From contig NZ_SNXU01000001.1 of assembly GCF_004362515.1 (NCBI RefSeq), positions 2,666,001-2,730,000 of the forward strand: 64,000 nt of DNA, in the 5' to 3' direction. The position numbers and the translations under genes were made by a program. Shown here one piece after another: positions 1 to 7,985 of the stretch (positions within the stretch are counted from its first letter, which is position 1; each line of letters starts with the position of its first letter). The notes under the pieces are model-generated. The model saw nothing but the letters and a program-made list of their open reading frames with translations, was not told the DNA's origin and made no database searches. Source of the DNA: Actinokineospora alba. Its GTDB lineage: Bacteria > Actinomycetota > Actinomycetes > Mycobacteriales > Pseudonocardiaceae.

Positions 1-471
1 GTCGTGCAGGCCCGAATGCTTGCCGTGGCGGACCGTCACCACGTAGTCCTTGCCGAGGAACGCCATGATCTCGCCGGTCTCGACGATCTCGTTGGCCGTC
101 GTCGGCGACTCGTGCTCCACGTAGCGGACCGTCTTGAGCACGATGAACAGGTTGCTCTCGTAGCGGTCGAGCTTGGGCCGCTGGTGCGCGTGCACCGCGT
201 CCTCGACAGCCAGCTCGTGCAGGCCGAACGTCTCGGCGACACCCTGGATCTGCTCGGCGTCGGGCTCGTGCAGCCCGATCCAGACGAAGCCCTCGCCCCG
301 CGAGCGCACCTCGGCGACGGCGTCGGTGTGCGTCCAGCGGCCGGGCAGCCGCTTGCCGTCGACGTACACGGCGCAGTCGACGACGTACTCCGACTTCCGC
401 GCCGGGGTCGGGCGCGGCGCGGACACGGGGTTGCGGCCTCTGCGGCCGCCGAGCGAGGGAATGAAGGCCAT
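1..471 (-). CDS. corA: CorA-family Mg2+/Co2+ transporter, N-terminal part
   Basis: Only the first 157 codons are in the window; the frame runs open off the left edge. The start is ATG at 471 with GGAG a few bases upstream. The visible part is the soluble cytoplasmic domain of a CorA-type divalent-cation channel. It includes the stretch FVWIGLHEPDAEQIQGV, then LHELAVEDAVHAHQRPKLDRY, a typical CorA pattern in which an acidic helix precedes QRPK, and then a strand-rich part with FLGKDYVVTVRHG. The C-terminal membrane helices and the GMN selectivity motif lie outside, so ion specificity cannot be judged. It diverges from the MaoC gene across a 392-nt spacer. The family call rests on sequence pattern and is fairly secure. 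Confidence 0.8.
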   Translation of the reverse strand, partial: MAFIPSLGGRRGRNPVSAPRPTPARKSEYVVDCAVYVDGKRLPGRWTHTDAVAEVRSRGEGFVWIGLHEPDAEQIQGVAETFGLHELAVEDAVHAHQRPKLDRYESNLFIVLKTVRYVEHESPTTANEIVETGEIMAFLGKDYVVTVRHGKHSGLHD

Positions 472-863
472 CGGGGTCTCCAGGTGCTCCCGCCGCGAAC
501 GCGGCGGACCGGACGACCTATCGCCGCTCCGGTGACGGAGCGTCCCTGCCGGACCCGCGGAACCTGCCGCTAGCGGCGGATTCCTCCGGAGGGGACGCGG
601 GTACTACTGCAACCTGTCGCGCTTTCATGACCATGCGGGTCGCCCATGTGCGTCCTCACCTCCTCGCAGCCGGTGGTGAGCCGGGCCGAATGCCCACGCC
701 CACCGGAGCGACAGCCTACATCCCGGGTCCGACCAGTCGATGTTCAGGGATGCGAGATCACGCGCGGTGCACTCCCTCACACATCGGTTGCACCGCCGGC
801 CCGCGCGCCGTACACAGTTGTCTACTCGGCGGCCTACTCGCCGGTCACTTACTTGGAGGAACA
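472..863. other. Divergent intergenic region, corA / maoC
   Basis: This 392-nt stretch lies between the divergent CorA and MaoC genes. Open frames cross it but none has a credible start with a ribosome binding site. A promoter toward the MaoC gene is visible at 788-816. The corA side shows GC-rich inverted segments, such as a CCGCTAGCGG palindrome, but no hairpin strong enough to call a riboswitch. Confidence 0.5.
788..816 (+). promoter_or_regulatory. Sigma-70-like promoter for the MaoC-DUF2332 pair
   Basis: A -35 box TTGCAC (788-793) and a -10 box TACACA (811-816) are separated by 17 nt. This would give a transcript with roughly 40 nt of leader before the GTG at 864, whose ribosome binding site GGAGG is at 855-859. 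Prediction from spacing and sequence only. Confidence 0.45.
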
Positions 864-1367
864 GTGCAGTTCGGTCGGTACTACGAGGAGTTCGAGGTCG
901 GCGCGGTCTACAAGCACTGGCCGGGCAAGACGGTGACCGAGTACGACGACCACCTGTTCTGCCTGATCACGATGAACCACCACCCGCTGCACCTGGACGT
1001 CAACTACGCCGAGAACACGACCGATTTCGGCAAGAACGTCGTGGTCGGCAACTACATCTACTCCCTGCTGCTGGGGATGTCGGTGCCCGACGTGTCCGGC
1101 AAGGCGATCGCCAACCTCGAGATCGAGTCGCTGCGCCACGTGAAGCCGACGTTCCACGGCGACACCATCTACGGTGAGACCGAGGTACTCGACAAGACCC
1201 CGTCGAAGTCCAAGGATGATCGTGGCGTCGTGTACGTCGAGACGCGCGGCTACAAGCAGGACGGGACCGTCGTGTGCATCTTCCGCCGCAAGGTGATGGT
1301 GCCCAAGCAGTCCTACGGCGACGCGCGCGGCGGCGAGCAGCCCGGCAGGCCTGAGCCCAAGGCGTAA
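864..1367 (+). CDS. MaoC-like hot-dog dehydratase
   Basis: A 167-aa single hot-dog-fold protein of the MaoC/(R)-specific enoyl-CoA hydratase group. The start is GTG 864, chosen because GGAGG sits 4 nt upstream; the longer open frame from 627 has no such site. The hydratase-2 type active-site region is visible around residues 40-50 (TMNHHPLHLDVNYAE), with a following VVGNYIYSLLLGMSV segment that would shape the acyl-CoA pocket. It resembles the mycobacterial Rv2499c-type proteins, whose neighbours act in branched-chain acyl-CoA metabolism, but no such neighbours occur here. The substrate is therefore unknown. It is followed after 21 nt by the DUF2332 gene and probably co-transcribed with it. 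Confidence 0.8.
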   Translation: MQFGRYYEEFEVGAVYKHWPGKTVTEYDDHLFCLITMNHHPLHLDVNYAENTTDFGKNVVVGNYIYSLLLGMSVPDVSGKAIANLEIESLRHVKPTFHGDTIYGETEVLDKTPSKSKDDRGVVYVETRGYKQDGTVVCIFRRKVMVPKQSYGDARGGEQPGRPEPKA

Positions 1368-1388
1368 AAGAGCAAGACGGAGGAGCCC

Positions 1389-2501
1389 GTGACCGTGTCG
1401 CTGGAGGAGATCAGGCAGCGGTTGCGGCGCTTCGCCGAGTCGGAGGCGGCGGGCGTCTCCCCGCTTTACGAACACCTCGCCGCCCGCGCCGCCGAGGACG
1501 ACGCCGTCGCCGGGCTGCTGACCTCCGCGCAGCCCGGTTTCGGCCACCCGACCCTGCTGCTGGCCGCCGTGCACCGCGCGCTGCAGGCGGAGCCGTTCCA
1601 CGAGCTGGTGAACTATTACCCGTCGATGGGCGGCACCTACGGCCTCGACGCCGGTACCTGGCCGCTGTTCCGCGCGTTCGTGGTGGAGCGGTCGGAGAAG
1701 ATCCGCGCGCTGATCGCCGCGCACACCACCCAGACCAACGAGGTCCGCCGCGCCGCCCTGCTCTACCCGGCCGTCGCGCTGGCCGCCAAGCAGGCCAAGG
1801 CCCCGGTCGGCCTGCTCGAGGTGGGGTGCAGCGCGGGTCTGCTGCTCGACCTCGACCGCTACGCGTACCGCTACCAGACCGAGCAGGCGGGCCAGGTCGT
1901 CGCGGGCCCGACGAAGACCGCCCTGGGGCTGCACTGCGCGCTCGAACTCGCCCCCGGCGCCACCCTGCCCGCCATACCCAAGAAGCTCGCCGTGGCCGCC
2001 AAGGTGGGCCTGGACCGCAACCCGGTGGACCTCGGCGACGAGGATGCCGCGGCGTGGCTGGAGGCCTGCATCTGGGCCGACCAGCCCGAGCGGCAGCGGC
2101 TGTTCAGCACCGCGGCCGCCATGCAGCACAAGAACCCGCCGGAGTTGGTCAAGGGCGACGCCGTGGCCGACCTCGCGTCGGCGGCCGCCAGGATCCCGGC
2201 GGACGTGCCGCTGGTCGTGATCACTTCCAGCGTGCTCACTTACCTGCCCGAAGCCGAACGGGCGGCGTTCGTCGCCGCGCTGGCCGCGCTCGCGGAAACC
2301 CGGCCGCTGTGGTGGGTCAGCAACGAGGGTTACGCCGCGGCGCTCACTTTTGTGCTGCCCGGGCGTGACGAACTTGTCACCGCCGAGAGTGAAACGGCGC
2401 TGGGCGTGCTGGGCCTCACGACGTGGGCCCAGGGGCGTCCGGAAGCGGTCGCGCTGGCGCGCACCGCACCGCACGGCGAGCGGCTGCTCTGGCTGGCCTG
2501 A
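1389..2501 (+). CDS. DUF2332 family protein
   Basis: A 370-aa protein of the actinobacterial DUF2332 family, which has no established function. The start is GTG 1389 with a GGAGGAG ribosome binding site. The N-terminal half is helical, with the family pattern FHELVNYYPSMGG near residues 70-80. In the middle, LLEVGCSAGLLLDLDRY resembles motif I of Rossmann-fold methyltransferases, so a methyltransferase-like fold is possible but not shown. It ends 6 nt before the convergent Nudix gene. It is likely co-transcribed with the upstream MaoC gene, which hints at a link to acyl or lipid metabolism only by position. Confidence 0.75.
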   Translation: MTVSLEEIRQRLRRFAESEAAGVSPLYEHLAARAAEDDAVAGLLTSAQPGFGHPTLLLAAVHRALQAEPFHELVNYYPSMGGTYGLDAGTWPLFRAFVVERSEKIRALIAAHTTQTNEVRRAALLYPAVALAAKQAKAPVGLLEVGCSAGLLLDLDRYAYRYQTEQAGQVVAGPTKTALGLHCALELAPGATLPAIPKKLAVAAKVGLDRNPVDLGDEDAAAWLEACIWADQPERQRLFSTAAAMQHKNPPELVKGDAVADLASAAARIPADVPLVVITSSVLTYLPEAERAAFVAALAALAETRPLWWVSNEGYAAALTFVLPGRDELVTAESETALGVLGLTTWAQGRPEAVALARTAPHGERLLWLA

Positions 2502-2507
2502 CCTGCG

Positions 2508-2930
2508 CTAACGGGGTAGCGCACCCCATCCGCGGAGGGTGTCCGAAAGCTGCTCGACAAGATCGTTACCGGCATCGAGTGTGGTGAACGTCGCAAGGTC
2601 GACCCACGCTGCCTCAAGGGCGTCATCACCGGCCTGAAGATCACCGCCCGTAACCGAACAGGCGTAGTCATAGATCACGTACACCCCCTTGGGGCCCTTT
2701 CGCTCCACTACGCCGATCAGGTCCCCGACGATCACCGTTAACCCAGTCTCCTCTTGGAGTTCACGAATCAGCGCGACGTCGTCGGCCTCGCCGAATTCGA
2801 CCCTCCCGCCAGGTAGAGCCCACCGACCGCGACCGGGATCGTTCGCCCGCCGAATCAGCAGAAGGCGGCCGGAGGAGTCACCGACAATGCCGCCGACGCA
2901 CCGGATTCTCCCGTTTGGACCAGCGCTCAT
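2508..2930 (-). CDS. Nudix hydrolase (MutT-like)
   Basis: A 140-aa Nudix pyrophosphohydrolase. The start is ATG 2930. A -10 box TACACT-like element (TACGCT, read on the minus strand at 2944-2939) lies 8 nt upstream, so the message is probably leaderless. The open frame continues upstream but without a site. The Nudix box is clear: GGRVEFGEADDVALIRELQE followed by ETGL (about residues 45-68), matching G-x5-E-x7-R-E-x2-E-E-x-G. It would cleave a nucleoside diphosphate linked to another moiety; the substrate cannot be read from sequence. N-terminal residues CVGGIVGDSSGRLLLIRR are typical of the ADP-sugar/MutT-like members. It faces the DUF2332 gene convergently. Confidence 0.85.
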   Translation of the reverse strand: MSAGPNGRIRCVGGIVGDSSGRLLLIRRANDPGRGRWALPGGRVEFGEADDVALIRELQEETGLTVIVGDLIGVVERKGPKGVYVIYDYACSVTGGDLQAGDDALEAAWVDLATFTTLDAGNDLVEQLSDTLRGWGALPR

Positions 2931-3072
2931 AGCTACAGAGCGTAGCCGTGCTTCTTCGGTAACGCTCCGCATTGACCCAAGCGCGGGACACCCCTCCCGA
3001 GCGGGCTCCGCGTGCGGTACAACGGTTTTCAACAAGGCCACTTCGGGTGCGGACGGAACGGGGTAGATCGCA

Positions 3073-3237
3073 GTGGATGTCAAGAAGGTAATGATCTTGA
3101 CTGGGGCAGCGTTGCTCGTCTTCTTCCTGGTGACGCAGCCGGTGCAGTCGGCGGGAATCGTGAACTCGATCATCCAGACGCTCAGGGAGGGCGCCGAAGC
3201 GGTGATCACCTTCGTTCGTACTGTTTTCTCCGGCTGA
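3073..3237 (+). CDS. Small membrane protein, 54 aa
   Basis: A short gene (GTG 3073, TGA 3235-3237) encoding one hydrophobic helix, roughly residues 6-20 (VMILTGAALLVFFLV), followed by an amphipathic tail IVNSIIQTLREGAEAVITF. It lies 18 nt ahead of the PH-domain membrane protein. I recall similar 50-60-aa peptides beside this gene in other actinomycetes, but cannot check that here. A weak GGGG motif precedes the start. The function is unknown; the arrangement suggests a small partner or regulator of the downstream membrane protein. Confidence 0.6.
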   Translation: MDVKKVMILTGAALLVFFLVTQPVQSAGIVNSIIQTLREGAEAVITFVRTVFSG

Positions 3238-3243
3238 GCCGGG

Positions 3244-3249
3244 TAGCGT
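3244..3249 (+). promoter_or_regulatory. -10 box of a leaderless promoter
   Basis: TAGCGT lies exactly 6 nt before the ATG at 3256. This spacing places the transcription start at or next to the start codon, so the PH-domain gene can be transcribed without a leader as well as from upstream. Confidence 0.4.
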
Positions 3250-3255
3250 CGAACC

Positions 3256-3822
3256 ATGTTCGCGCCCCGAGACCCAGACGAGTACTTGCTGGACTCCGAA
3301 CGCCGGGTCATCCGGGTGCGCAGGCACTGGGCGAGCCTGGTCTGGGAGGTCTTCGAGGCAGTCGCGCTCCTCGCGATCTGCGTCATGGTCTCCTACCTGC
3401 TCCCGCCCGCGGCATGGCTGGTGCAGAACATCCTCTGGTACGTCGCACTGGCCGTCGTGCTGCGCTTCACCTACCAGGTCATCGACTGGTGGGTGGAGCG
3501 CATCGTGGTCACCGACAAGCGGTTCATGATGACCACGGGAGTCATCACGACCCGGGTGTTGATGATGCCCATCGGCAAGGTCACCGACCTGACGTACAAG
3601 CGCACGGCGATGGGCCGCATCTTCGGCTACGGCACGATGGTCGTCGAGTCCGCGGGTCAGATCCAGGCACTCAACAATATCGAGTACCTGCCTCGCCCGG
3701 AACAGGTCTACGACGCGATCTCCGAGCTCGTCTTCGGCGACAAGAAGGCGGCCGCGGAGCGGTTCTCGATGATCAAGGCGCAGCGGATGGCGCAGGGCAA
3801 GCGCAAGGCAATGAAGGGGTGA
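3256..3822 (+). CDS. PH-domain (bPH2) membrane protein
   Basis: A 188-aa protein with two membrane helices (about residues 33-55 and 60-80) followed by a bacterial pleckstrin-homology domain. The domain is seen in DRRFMM-type strands (VVTDKRFMMTTGVITTR), PIGKVTDLTYKRTAMGRIFG and GTMVVESAGQIQALNNIEYL. Proteins of this group are anchored in the cytoplasmic membrane with the PH fold in the cytoplasm; no enzymatic residues are present. The lysine-rich tail (KRKAMKG) fits membrane association. It follows the 54-aa membrane peptide and precedes the PHP gene by 27 nt. Role unknown. Confidence 0.85.
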   Translation: MFAPRDPDEYLLDSERRVIRVRRHWASLVWEVFEAVALLAICVMVSYLLPPAAWLVQNILWYVALAVVLRFTYQVIDWWVERIVVTDKRFMMTTGVITTRVLMMPIGKVTDLTYKRTAMGRIFGYGTMVVESAGQIQALNNIEYLPRPEQVYDAISELVFGDKKAAAERFSMIKAQRMAQGKRKAMKG

Positions 3823-3849
3823 CCCGCGTCATCGTCCACACTGACGCAG

Positions 3850-4710
3850 GTGCGGATCGACCTTCACTGCCACTCCACTGCCTCTGACGGCACCGACAGC
3901 CCGGCCGAGCTGATGCAGGCGGCCGGGCGGGCGGGCTTGGACGTCGTCGCCATCACCGACCACGACACGACGGCGGGCTGGGCCGAGGCCGCCGCCGCGC
4001 TGCCGTCCGGCCTGCGGCTCGTTCGCGGCGCCGAGCTGACCTGTGTATCCGAGGACGGCCGCGGCGATACTTGCACGGTCCACCTGCTGGCCTACCTGTT
4101 CGACCCGCAGGCTGAAGCGGTGGTGACCGAGTACGCGCGCACGCGCGCCGAGCGTCGCACCCGCCTGCACACGATGGCCGCCCGCATGGCCGCCGACGGC
4201 TACCCTGTCGACCCGCACACGCTGCTGGGCGCCATCCCCGACGACGTCCCCGCGGGCCGCCCGCACCTCGCGCAGGCCCTGGTCCGCGCGGGCATCGTCG
4301 GGTCGGTCACCGAGGCGTTCACCAAGCTGCTGCACGGCCGCGACGGCTACTACGTGCCCAGCAACAAGACCCCGGTCCGCGACGCCATCGACATGATCAA
4401 GGCGGCGGGCGGGGTCACCGTGCTGGCGCACGGCTTCGCGCACCGCCGCGGCCCGACGATCAACGCGGCCGTGCTGGCCGACCTCGCCCGGCACGGTCTC
4501 GACGGCGTCGAGATCGACCACCCCGACCACGACGAGCAGTCGCGCGCCGAACTGCGGTCCCTGGCGGTCAAGCACGACCTGGTGGTGACCGGCTCCAGCG
4601 ACTACCACGGCACCAACAAGACCATCGCGATCGGCGCGGAGACCACCGCACCCGCCATGCTGGACGCGATCGCCGAACGCGCCACCGGCGCCAAGATCCT
4701 GGAGGGCTGA
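3850..4710 (+). CDS. PHP-domain phosphoesterase
   Basis: A 286-aa polymerase-and-histidinol-phosphatase (PHP) family enzyme starting at GTG 3850. The metal ligands are all in place: IDLHCHS (residues 3-9), TDHDTT (about 37-42), GAELT (about 62), VLAHG (about 197) and SSDYHG (near 250). This set is expected to bind three metal ions. Size and motif order match the TrpH/YciV subfamily, whose characterised members hydrolyse 3',5'-nucleoside bisphosphates or act as 5'-to-3' exonucleases on short RNA. I infer a similar role. Its stop TGA shares one base with the ATG of marC (TGATG), so the two are translationally coupled. Confidence 0.85.
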   Translation: MRIDLHCHSTASDGTDSPAELMQAAGRAGLDVVAITDHDTTAGWAEAAAALPSGLRLVRGAELTCVSEDGRGDTCTVHLLAYLFDPQAEAVVTEYARTRAERRTRLHTMAARMAADGYPVDPHTLLGAIPDDVPAGRPHLAQALVRAGIVGSVTEAFTKLLHGRDGYYVPSNKTPVRDAIDMIKAAGGVTVLAHGFAHRRGPTINAAVLADLARHGLDGVEIDHPDHDEQSRAELRSLAVKHDLVVTGSSDYHGTNKTIAIGAETTAPAMLDAIAERATGAKILEG

Positions 4711-5330
4711 TGAGCTGGTTCGACGTCCAGATCTTCACCCACGCGCTGATCACCCTGTTGGTGATCATGGACCCGCCGGGCACGATCCCGGTCTTCCTGA
4801 GCCTCACGGGCCGCAAGACGAAGGCCACCAGGCTGCGCGCGGCCCGCCAGGCGGTGCTGGTCTCCCTCGGGGTGATCACCCTGTTCGCCATCGGCGGCGA
4901 GGCGATCCTGTCCTACCTCGGCATCGGCATCCCGGCGCTGCAGGGCGCTGGCGGGCTGCTGTTGCTGCTGATCGCCCTCGACCTGCTGACCGGCCGCGGC
5001 ATGACGGAGCCGGAAGCGGTGGAGGACGTCAACATCGCCCTGGTGCCACTGGGCACCCCGCTGCTCGCCGGTCCCGGCGCCATCGCCGCGACGATCGTCT
5101 TCGTGCGCCAGGCGGACGAAGACAGCGGCAGCGCAGGCTACTTGGCCGTCGGCGCGGCCATTGTCGCGGTGCACTTCATCCTGTGGCTGTGCCTGCGCTA
5201 CTCCGGCGTGGTCATCCGGATCATCAAGGACAGCGGCATCCTGCTCCTGGCCAAGATCGCCGGTCTCCTGCTCGCCGCCATCGCCGTGGAACTGATCGCC
5301 AACTCGGTGAAGGGCTTTATTTCCGGCTGA
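4710..5330 (+). CDS. marC: MarC-family integral membrane protein
   Basis: A 206-aa protein with about six hydrophobic helices, covering nearly the whole length. The family hallmarks are the N-terminal ITLLVIMDPPGTIPVFLSLT stretch and the central LVPLGTPLLAGPGAIAATIVF stretch, both typical of the MarC/UPF0056 family. Despite the name, MarC is not required for multiple antibiotic resistance in E. coli and its substrate is unknown. The start overlaps the PHP stop by one base. The 3' end overlaps the convergent ArsC-like gene by 14 nt. Confidence 0.85.
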   Translation: MSWFDVQIFTHALITLLVIMDPPGTIPVFLSLTGRKTKATRLRAARQAVLVSLGVITLFAIGGEAILSYLGIGIPALQGAGGLLLLLIALDLLTGRGMTEPEAVEDVNIALVPLGTPLLAGPGAIAATIVFVRQADEDSGSAGYLAVGAAIVAVHFILWLCLRYSGVVIRIIKDSGILLLAKIAGLLLAAIAVELIANSVKGFISG

Positions 5331-5670
5331 GCAAGGCGTTGAGGGCTTCCTGGGTGCGGACGATGGCCGCGGTGCCGTCGTCGTGGATCACGATGGGGCG
5401 CTCGATCAACGCCGGGTTCGCGGCCAGCACGGCGATCCACTGCGCGCGGTGGCGCGGGAGGTCGGCGAGGCCGAGTTCCTTGGCCAGCGGCTCCTTGAGC
5501 CGGGTGATGTCCCAGGGCTCCAGGTTCAGCTTGACCAGCACCTCTTCGATCTCCGCCGCGGTCGGCGGATCTTCGAGGTAGCGGCGCACGGTGTGCTCGG
5601 CTCCCAGCTCGCCAAGAGCCAGCTCGGCGCTGCGGGACTTGCTGCATCGGGGGTTGTGCCAGATTTCCAC
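5317..5670 (-). CDS. ArsC/Spx-family glutaredoxin-fold protein
   Basis: A 117-aa protein of the ArsC (glutaredoxin-like arsenate reductase) family. The start is taken as GTG 5670, which opens VEIWHNPRCSKSRSAE exactly where family members begin; upstream codons lack homology. The single catalytic cysteine is at about residue 8 in NPRCSKS. The arginines that bind the oxyanion in true ArsC are plausibly those in TRLKE, IERPIV and IVRT. Such proteins reduce arsenate with glutathione, or act as uncharacterised thiol reductases. No ars operon is nearby, so arsenate reduction is not assured. Its last 14 nt overlap the end of marC on the opposite strand. Confidence 0.8.
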   Translation of the reverse strand: MEIWHNPRCSKSRSAELALGELGAEHTVRRYLEDPPTAAEIEEVLVKLNLEPWDITRLKEPLAKELGLADLPRHRAQWIAVLAANPALIERPIVIHDDGTAAIVRTQEALNALLSRK

Positions 5671-5725
5671 ACCACGATTGTGCCCGGCGCGGGGAGTGTC
5701 GGTGTCACTGCGTACGGTGGGGGCC

Positions 5726-6559
5726 GTGCAGGGCCAGCTGGGTTTTGAGAGCATGCCGCGGAAGCTGATCAAGGTCACGCCGTCGCGGCTTTCGGTGTGG
5801 GCGGACTGCCCGCGCCGGTTCCGCATGGCGTACATCGACCGCCCCACGCCGCCGCGCGGTGGGCCGTGGGCGCACAGCACGCTGGGCGCGGTGGTGCACA
5901 ACGCGCTCAAGGCGTTGTTCGATCTGCCGGTGGGCAAGCGGACGCCCGACGCCGCGGCGGCGCTGGTGGGCACGCACTGGAAGGACGACGGGTTCGCCGG
6001 GTCCGAGCAGGCGGCCACCTTCCGCGAACGCGCCGCGGGCTGGGTGCACGACTACGTCGCCGAGGCCGACGTCGACCACGACCCGGTCGGCCTGGAGCGC
6101 TGGGTGTCGGCTCCGGTCGGCACGATCGTCGCCGAGGGCCGGGTCGACCGCATCGACCAGCGTGACGGCGAACTGGTGATCGTCGACTACAAGACCGGCC
6201 GCCACGCGTTGACCACCGACGACGCCCGCGGCTCGCAGGCGCTCGCCCTGTACGTCCTGGCGGCCCGCCGGACGCTGCGCAGGCCGTGCACGAAGGTCGA
6301 GCTGCACCACCTGCCGTCGGGCACGGTGTCGTCCTGGGAGCACACCGACGAGTCCCTGGCCCGCCACCTCCGCCGCGCGGAGGAGTCGGCCGACGAGTTC
6401 CAACTCGCCACCGACACCCTCAAGGCGGGCGGCGACCCGGAAGTGCTGTTCCCGCCCACCCCGGGCCGCCAGTGCTCGTGGTGCGACTTCCGCCGCAACT
6501 GCGACGACGGCCGCGCGGCTGGACCGCAGATCGAGCCATGGGCGATGCTGGCACCGTGA
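5726..6559 (+). CDS. RecB/Cas4-like PD-(D/E)XK nuclease
   Basis: A protein of about 277 aa with the RecB C-terminal nuclease fold. GTG 5726 is chosen because GGTGGGGG precedes it; ATG 5753 in the same frame is an alternative. Motifs: LSVWADCPRRFRMAY with an early cysteine, the catalytic core GRVDRIDQRDGELVIVDYKT (D then E-x-VDYK), and a C-terminal CSWCDFRRNC. The early cysteine plus these three would hold a 4Fe-4S cluster as in Cas4 and AddB. The enzyme is expected to degrade or process single-stranded DNA ends. It is coupled to the next gene by a GTGA overlap and stands apart from adnAB at 38-45 kb. Confidence 0.85.
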   Translation: MQGQLGFESMPRKLIKVTPSRLSVWADCPRRFRMAYIDRPTPPRGGPWAHSTLGAVVHNALKALFDLPVGKRTPDAAAALVGTHWKDDGFAGSEQAATFRERAAGWVHDYVAEADVDHDPVGLERWVSAPVGTIVAEGRVDRIDQRDGELVIVDYKTGRHALTTDDARGSQALALYVLAARRTLRRPCTKVELHHLPSGTVSSWEHTDESLARHLRRAEESADEFQLATDTLKAGGDPEVLFPPTPGRQCSWCDFRRNCDDGRAAGPQIEPWAMLAP

Positions 6560-7098
6560 CCGGCCCGACCGACCGCTTCCCGCACTCGGACCCCCGCACG
6601 GCCCGACTCCCCACCGCCGCACCCCAACCGGCGGCCGTGGGGGCCGCGACTGTGCCGCTGCCCGCCGCGGCACACGATGGGTCGTCACGCCCGTCGCGGC
6701 GCGGCCCGAACCGGGCGGGGCCGGGTGGTGGGTTCGGGGGAGCTGAAGGCTTCCAGCCGGACACCGCACCCGGCGACTATCCGACCGAACCCTTCGACCG
6801 ACCCGACACCGCCGACGACGAGCCGAAGCCTCCCGGCTTCTGGCGTGAGCTGTCCGGCGCGCTCACCCTCGGCCTGTGTGTGCTGGCGCTGGTGGTTGTC
6901 GGGCTTCAGGTGCTCGCCTCGGCCAAGGGCATGCCCGGTCCCGGCTTCCCGGTCGTTCTGGGACACGCGGTCGCCGCGATCGCCGCCGTGGTATTCCAGC
7001 GCCAAGCGGACCGCCGTCAGGGGTCGGTCGCCGCGCTGCCGGTCCTGCTGGTCGCCGCGATCACCGCGGTGACCATCTGGTTCTTCTGGTGGTCCTAG
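6556..7098 (+). CDS. Proline-rich membrane protein
   Basis: A 180-aa protein starting at GTG 6556, which overlaps the stop of the upstream nuclease (GTGA). The first 100 residues are hydrophilic, rich in Pro, Ala, Thr and Asp. Then come two or three membrane helices (about 105-130, 137-150 and 158-178), ending WFFWWS. No domain is recognised. The only contextual clue is translational coupling to a DNA nuclease, which need not mean shared function. It ends 1 nt before the convergent hydrolase stop. Confidence 0.7.
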   Translation: MTGPTDRFPHSDPRTARLPTAAPQPAAVGAATVPLPAAAHDGSSRPSRRGPNRAGPGGGFGGAEGFQPDTAPGDYPTEPFDRPDTADDEPKPPGFWRELSGALTLGLCVLALVVVGLQVLASAKGMPGPGFPVVLGHAVAAIAAVVFQRQADRRQGSVAALPVLLVAAITAVTIWFFWWS

Positions 7099-7099
7099 C

Positions 7100-7960
7100 T
7101 CAGCCGAGCCAGGTCTTCCACGTCGGTAGCAGCGTGGCGAGCAGTTCACCGGGGTTTTCCGTGGCGGGGGAGTGGGCGGCGCCCGCGATCATGCTGAAGT
7201 CGGCGTCCAGGCGGTCGGCCATGTCCCGCTGGGCCGAGGGCGACCAGGCGTCGTCCTCGGCGCCGCAGACCACCAGACACGCGGTTCCGCGGGCACGCAG
7301 GGTGCGGGCGAGGTCGCCGACCAGGTCGGGTTCGCCGCGCAGGCCGGTGCCCATGCCCACCAGGGCCGCGACGCTGTTGCGCAGGAACCGGTCCCGCAGG
7401 AACACCCGCTGCTCCGCGGGAATGTTCTGCCAGCCCGGGTTGCTCGCGTTCAGCTTCTCCAGCACGTCGTGCGTCGGCCCGATCCCGTGCTGGTGCAGGA
7501 TCGGCTCCGCCAGTTCCAGCACGGCCCGTCGCCCACCCGACGGCAGTTCACCCGGCCCCGAGCTGAGCAGCGTCAGGCCAACGACCGGAGCCCCCGCGAG
7601 CACGGCCCGACGGGACACCAGACCGCCGTACGAGTGGCCCATGAGCACCACGGGCCGACCGTCGGCGGCGAGCTTGCCGATCAGTTCGGCCACGACCTGG
7701 CCCAGCGGCGCGGGCAGGAACGATGCCTCGTCGGCCGGGCCGGGGGAGTCCTGCTGACCCGGCAGGTCGATGGCGACGACGTCGAATCCGGCGTCGGCGA
7801 TCGGGTCCAGCAGCGGCGCGAAATCCTCTTTGGACCCCGTGCAGCCGGGCACCAGCAGGGCGATCGGGCCCTCACCGCGGATGCGCAGGGCGCCGATCGG
7901 TCCGTAGGGCCCGGACAGGTCGGCGCGGACGGCCCGGTGCGGGCTCAGCTGCGAGTGCAT
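7100..7960 (-). CDS. Alpha/beta hydrolase
   Basis: A 286-aa alpha/beta-hydrolase-fold protein. The nucleophile elbow is GHSYGG (about residues 107-112). The acid is likely in CGAEDDAWSP and the histidine in AGAAHSPATENP near the C-terminus, so the Ser-Asp-His triad is complete. The oxyanion loop is near VPGCTGSKEDF. The start is ATG 7960, with CACACT 6 nt upstream that could be the -10 of a leaderless transcript. The substrate is unknown; an esterase or lipase-like role is the usual guess. It is separated from the upstream propeller gene by 25 nt and may share its transcript. Confidence 0.8.
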   Translation of the reverse strand: MHSQLSPHRAVRADLSGPYGPIGALRIRGEGPIALLVPGCTGSKEDFAPLLDPIADAGFDVVAIDLPGQQDSPGPADEASFLPAPLGQVVAELIGKLAADGRPVVLMGHSYGGLVSRRAVLAGAPVVGLTLLSSGPGELPSGGRRAVLELAEPILHQHGIGPTHDVLEKLNASNPGWQNIPAEQRVFLRDRFLRNSVAALVGMGTGLRGEPDLVGDLARTLRARGTACLVVCGAEDDAWSPSAQRDMADRLDADFSMIAGAAHSPATENPGELLATLLPTWKTWLG

Positions 7961-7985
7961 GAACCGAGTGTGCCGCGCGCGGCGG

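Noticed and set aside
4..573. 189-codon + frame at the left edge
   Set aside because: The minus strand here encodes a clear CorA N-terminal domain with a ribosome site; the + frame is its shadow.
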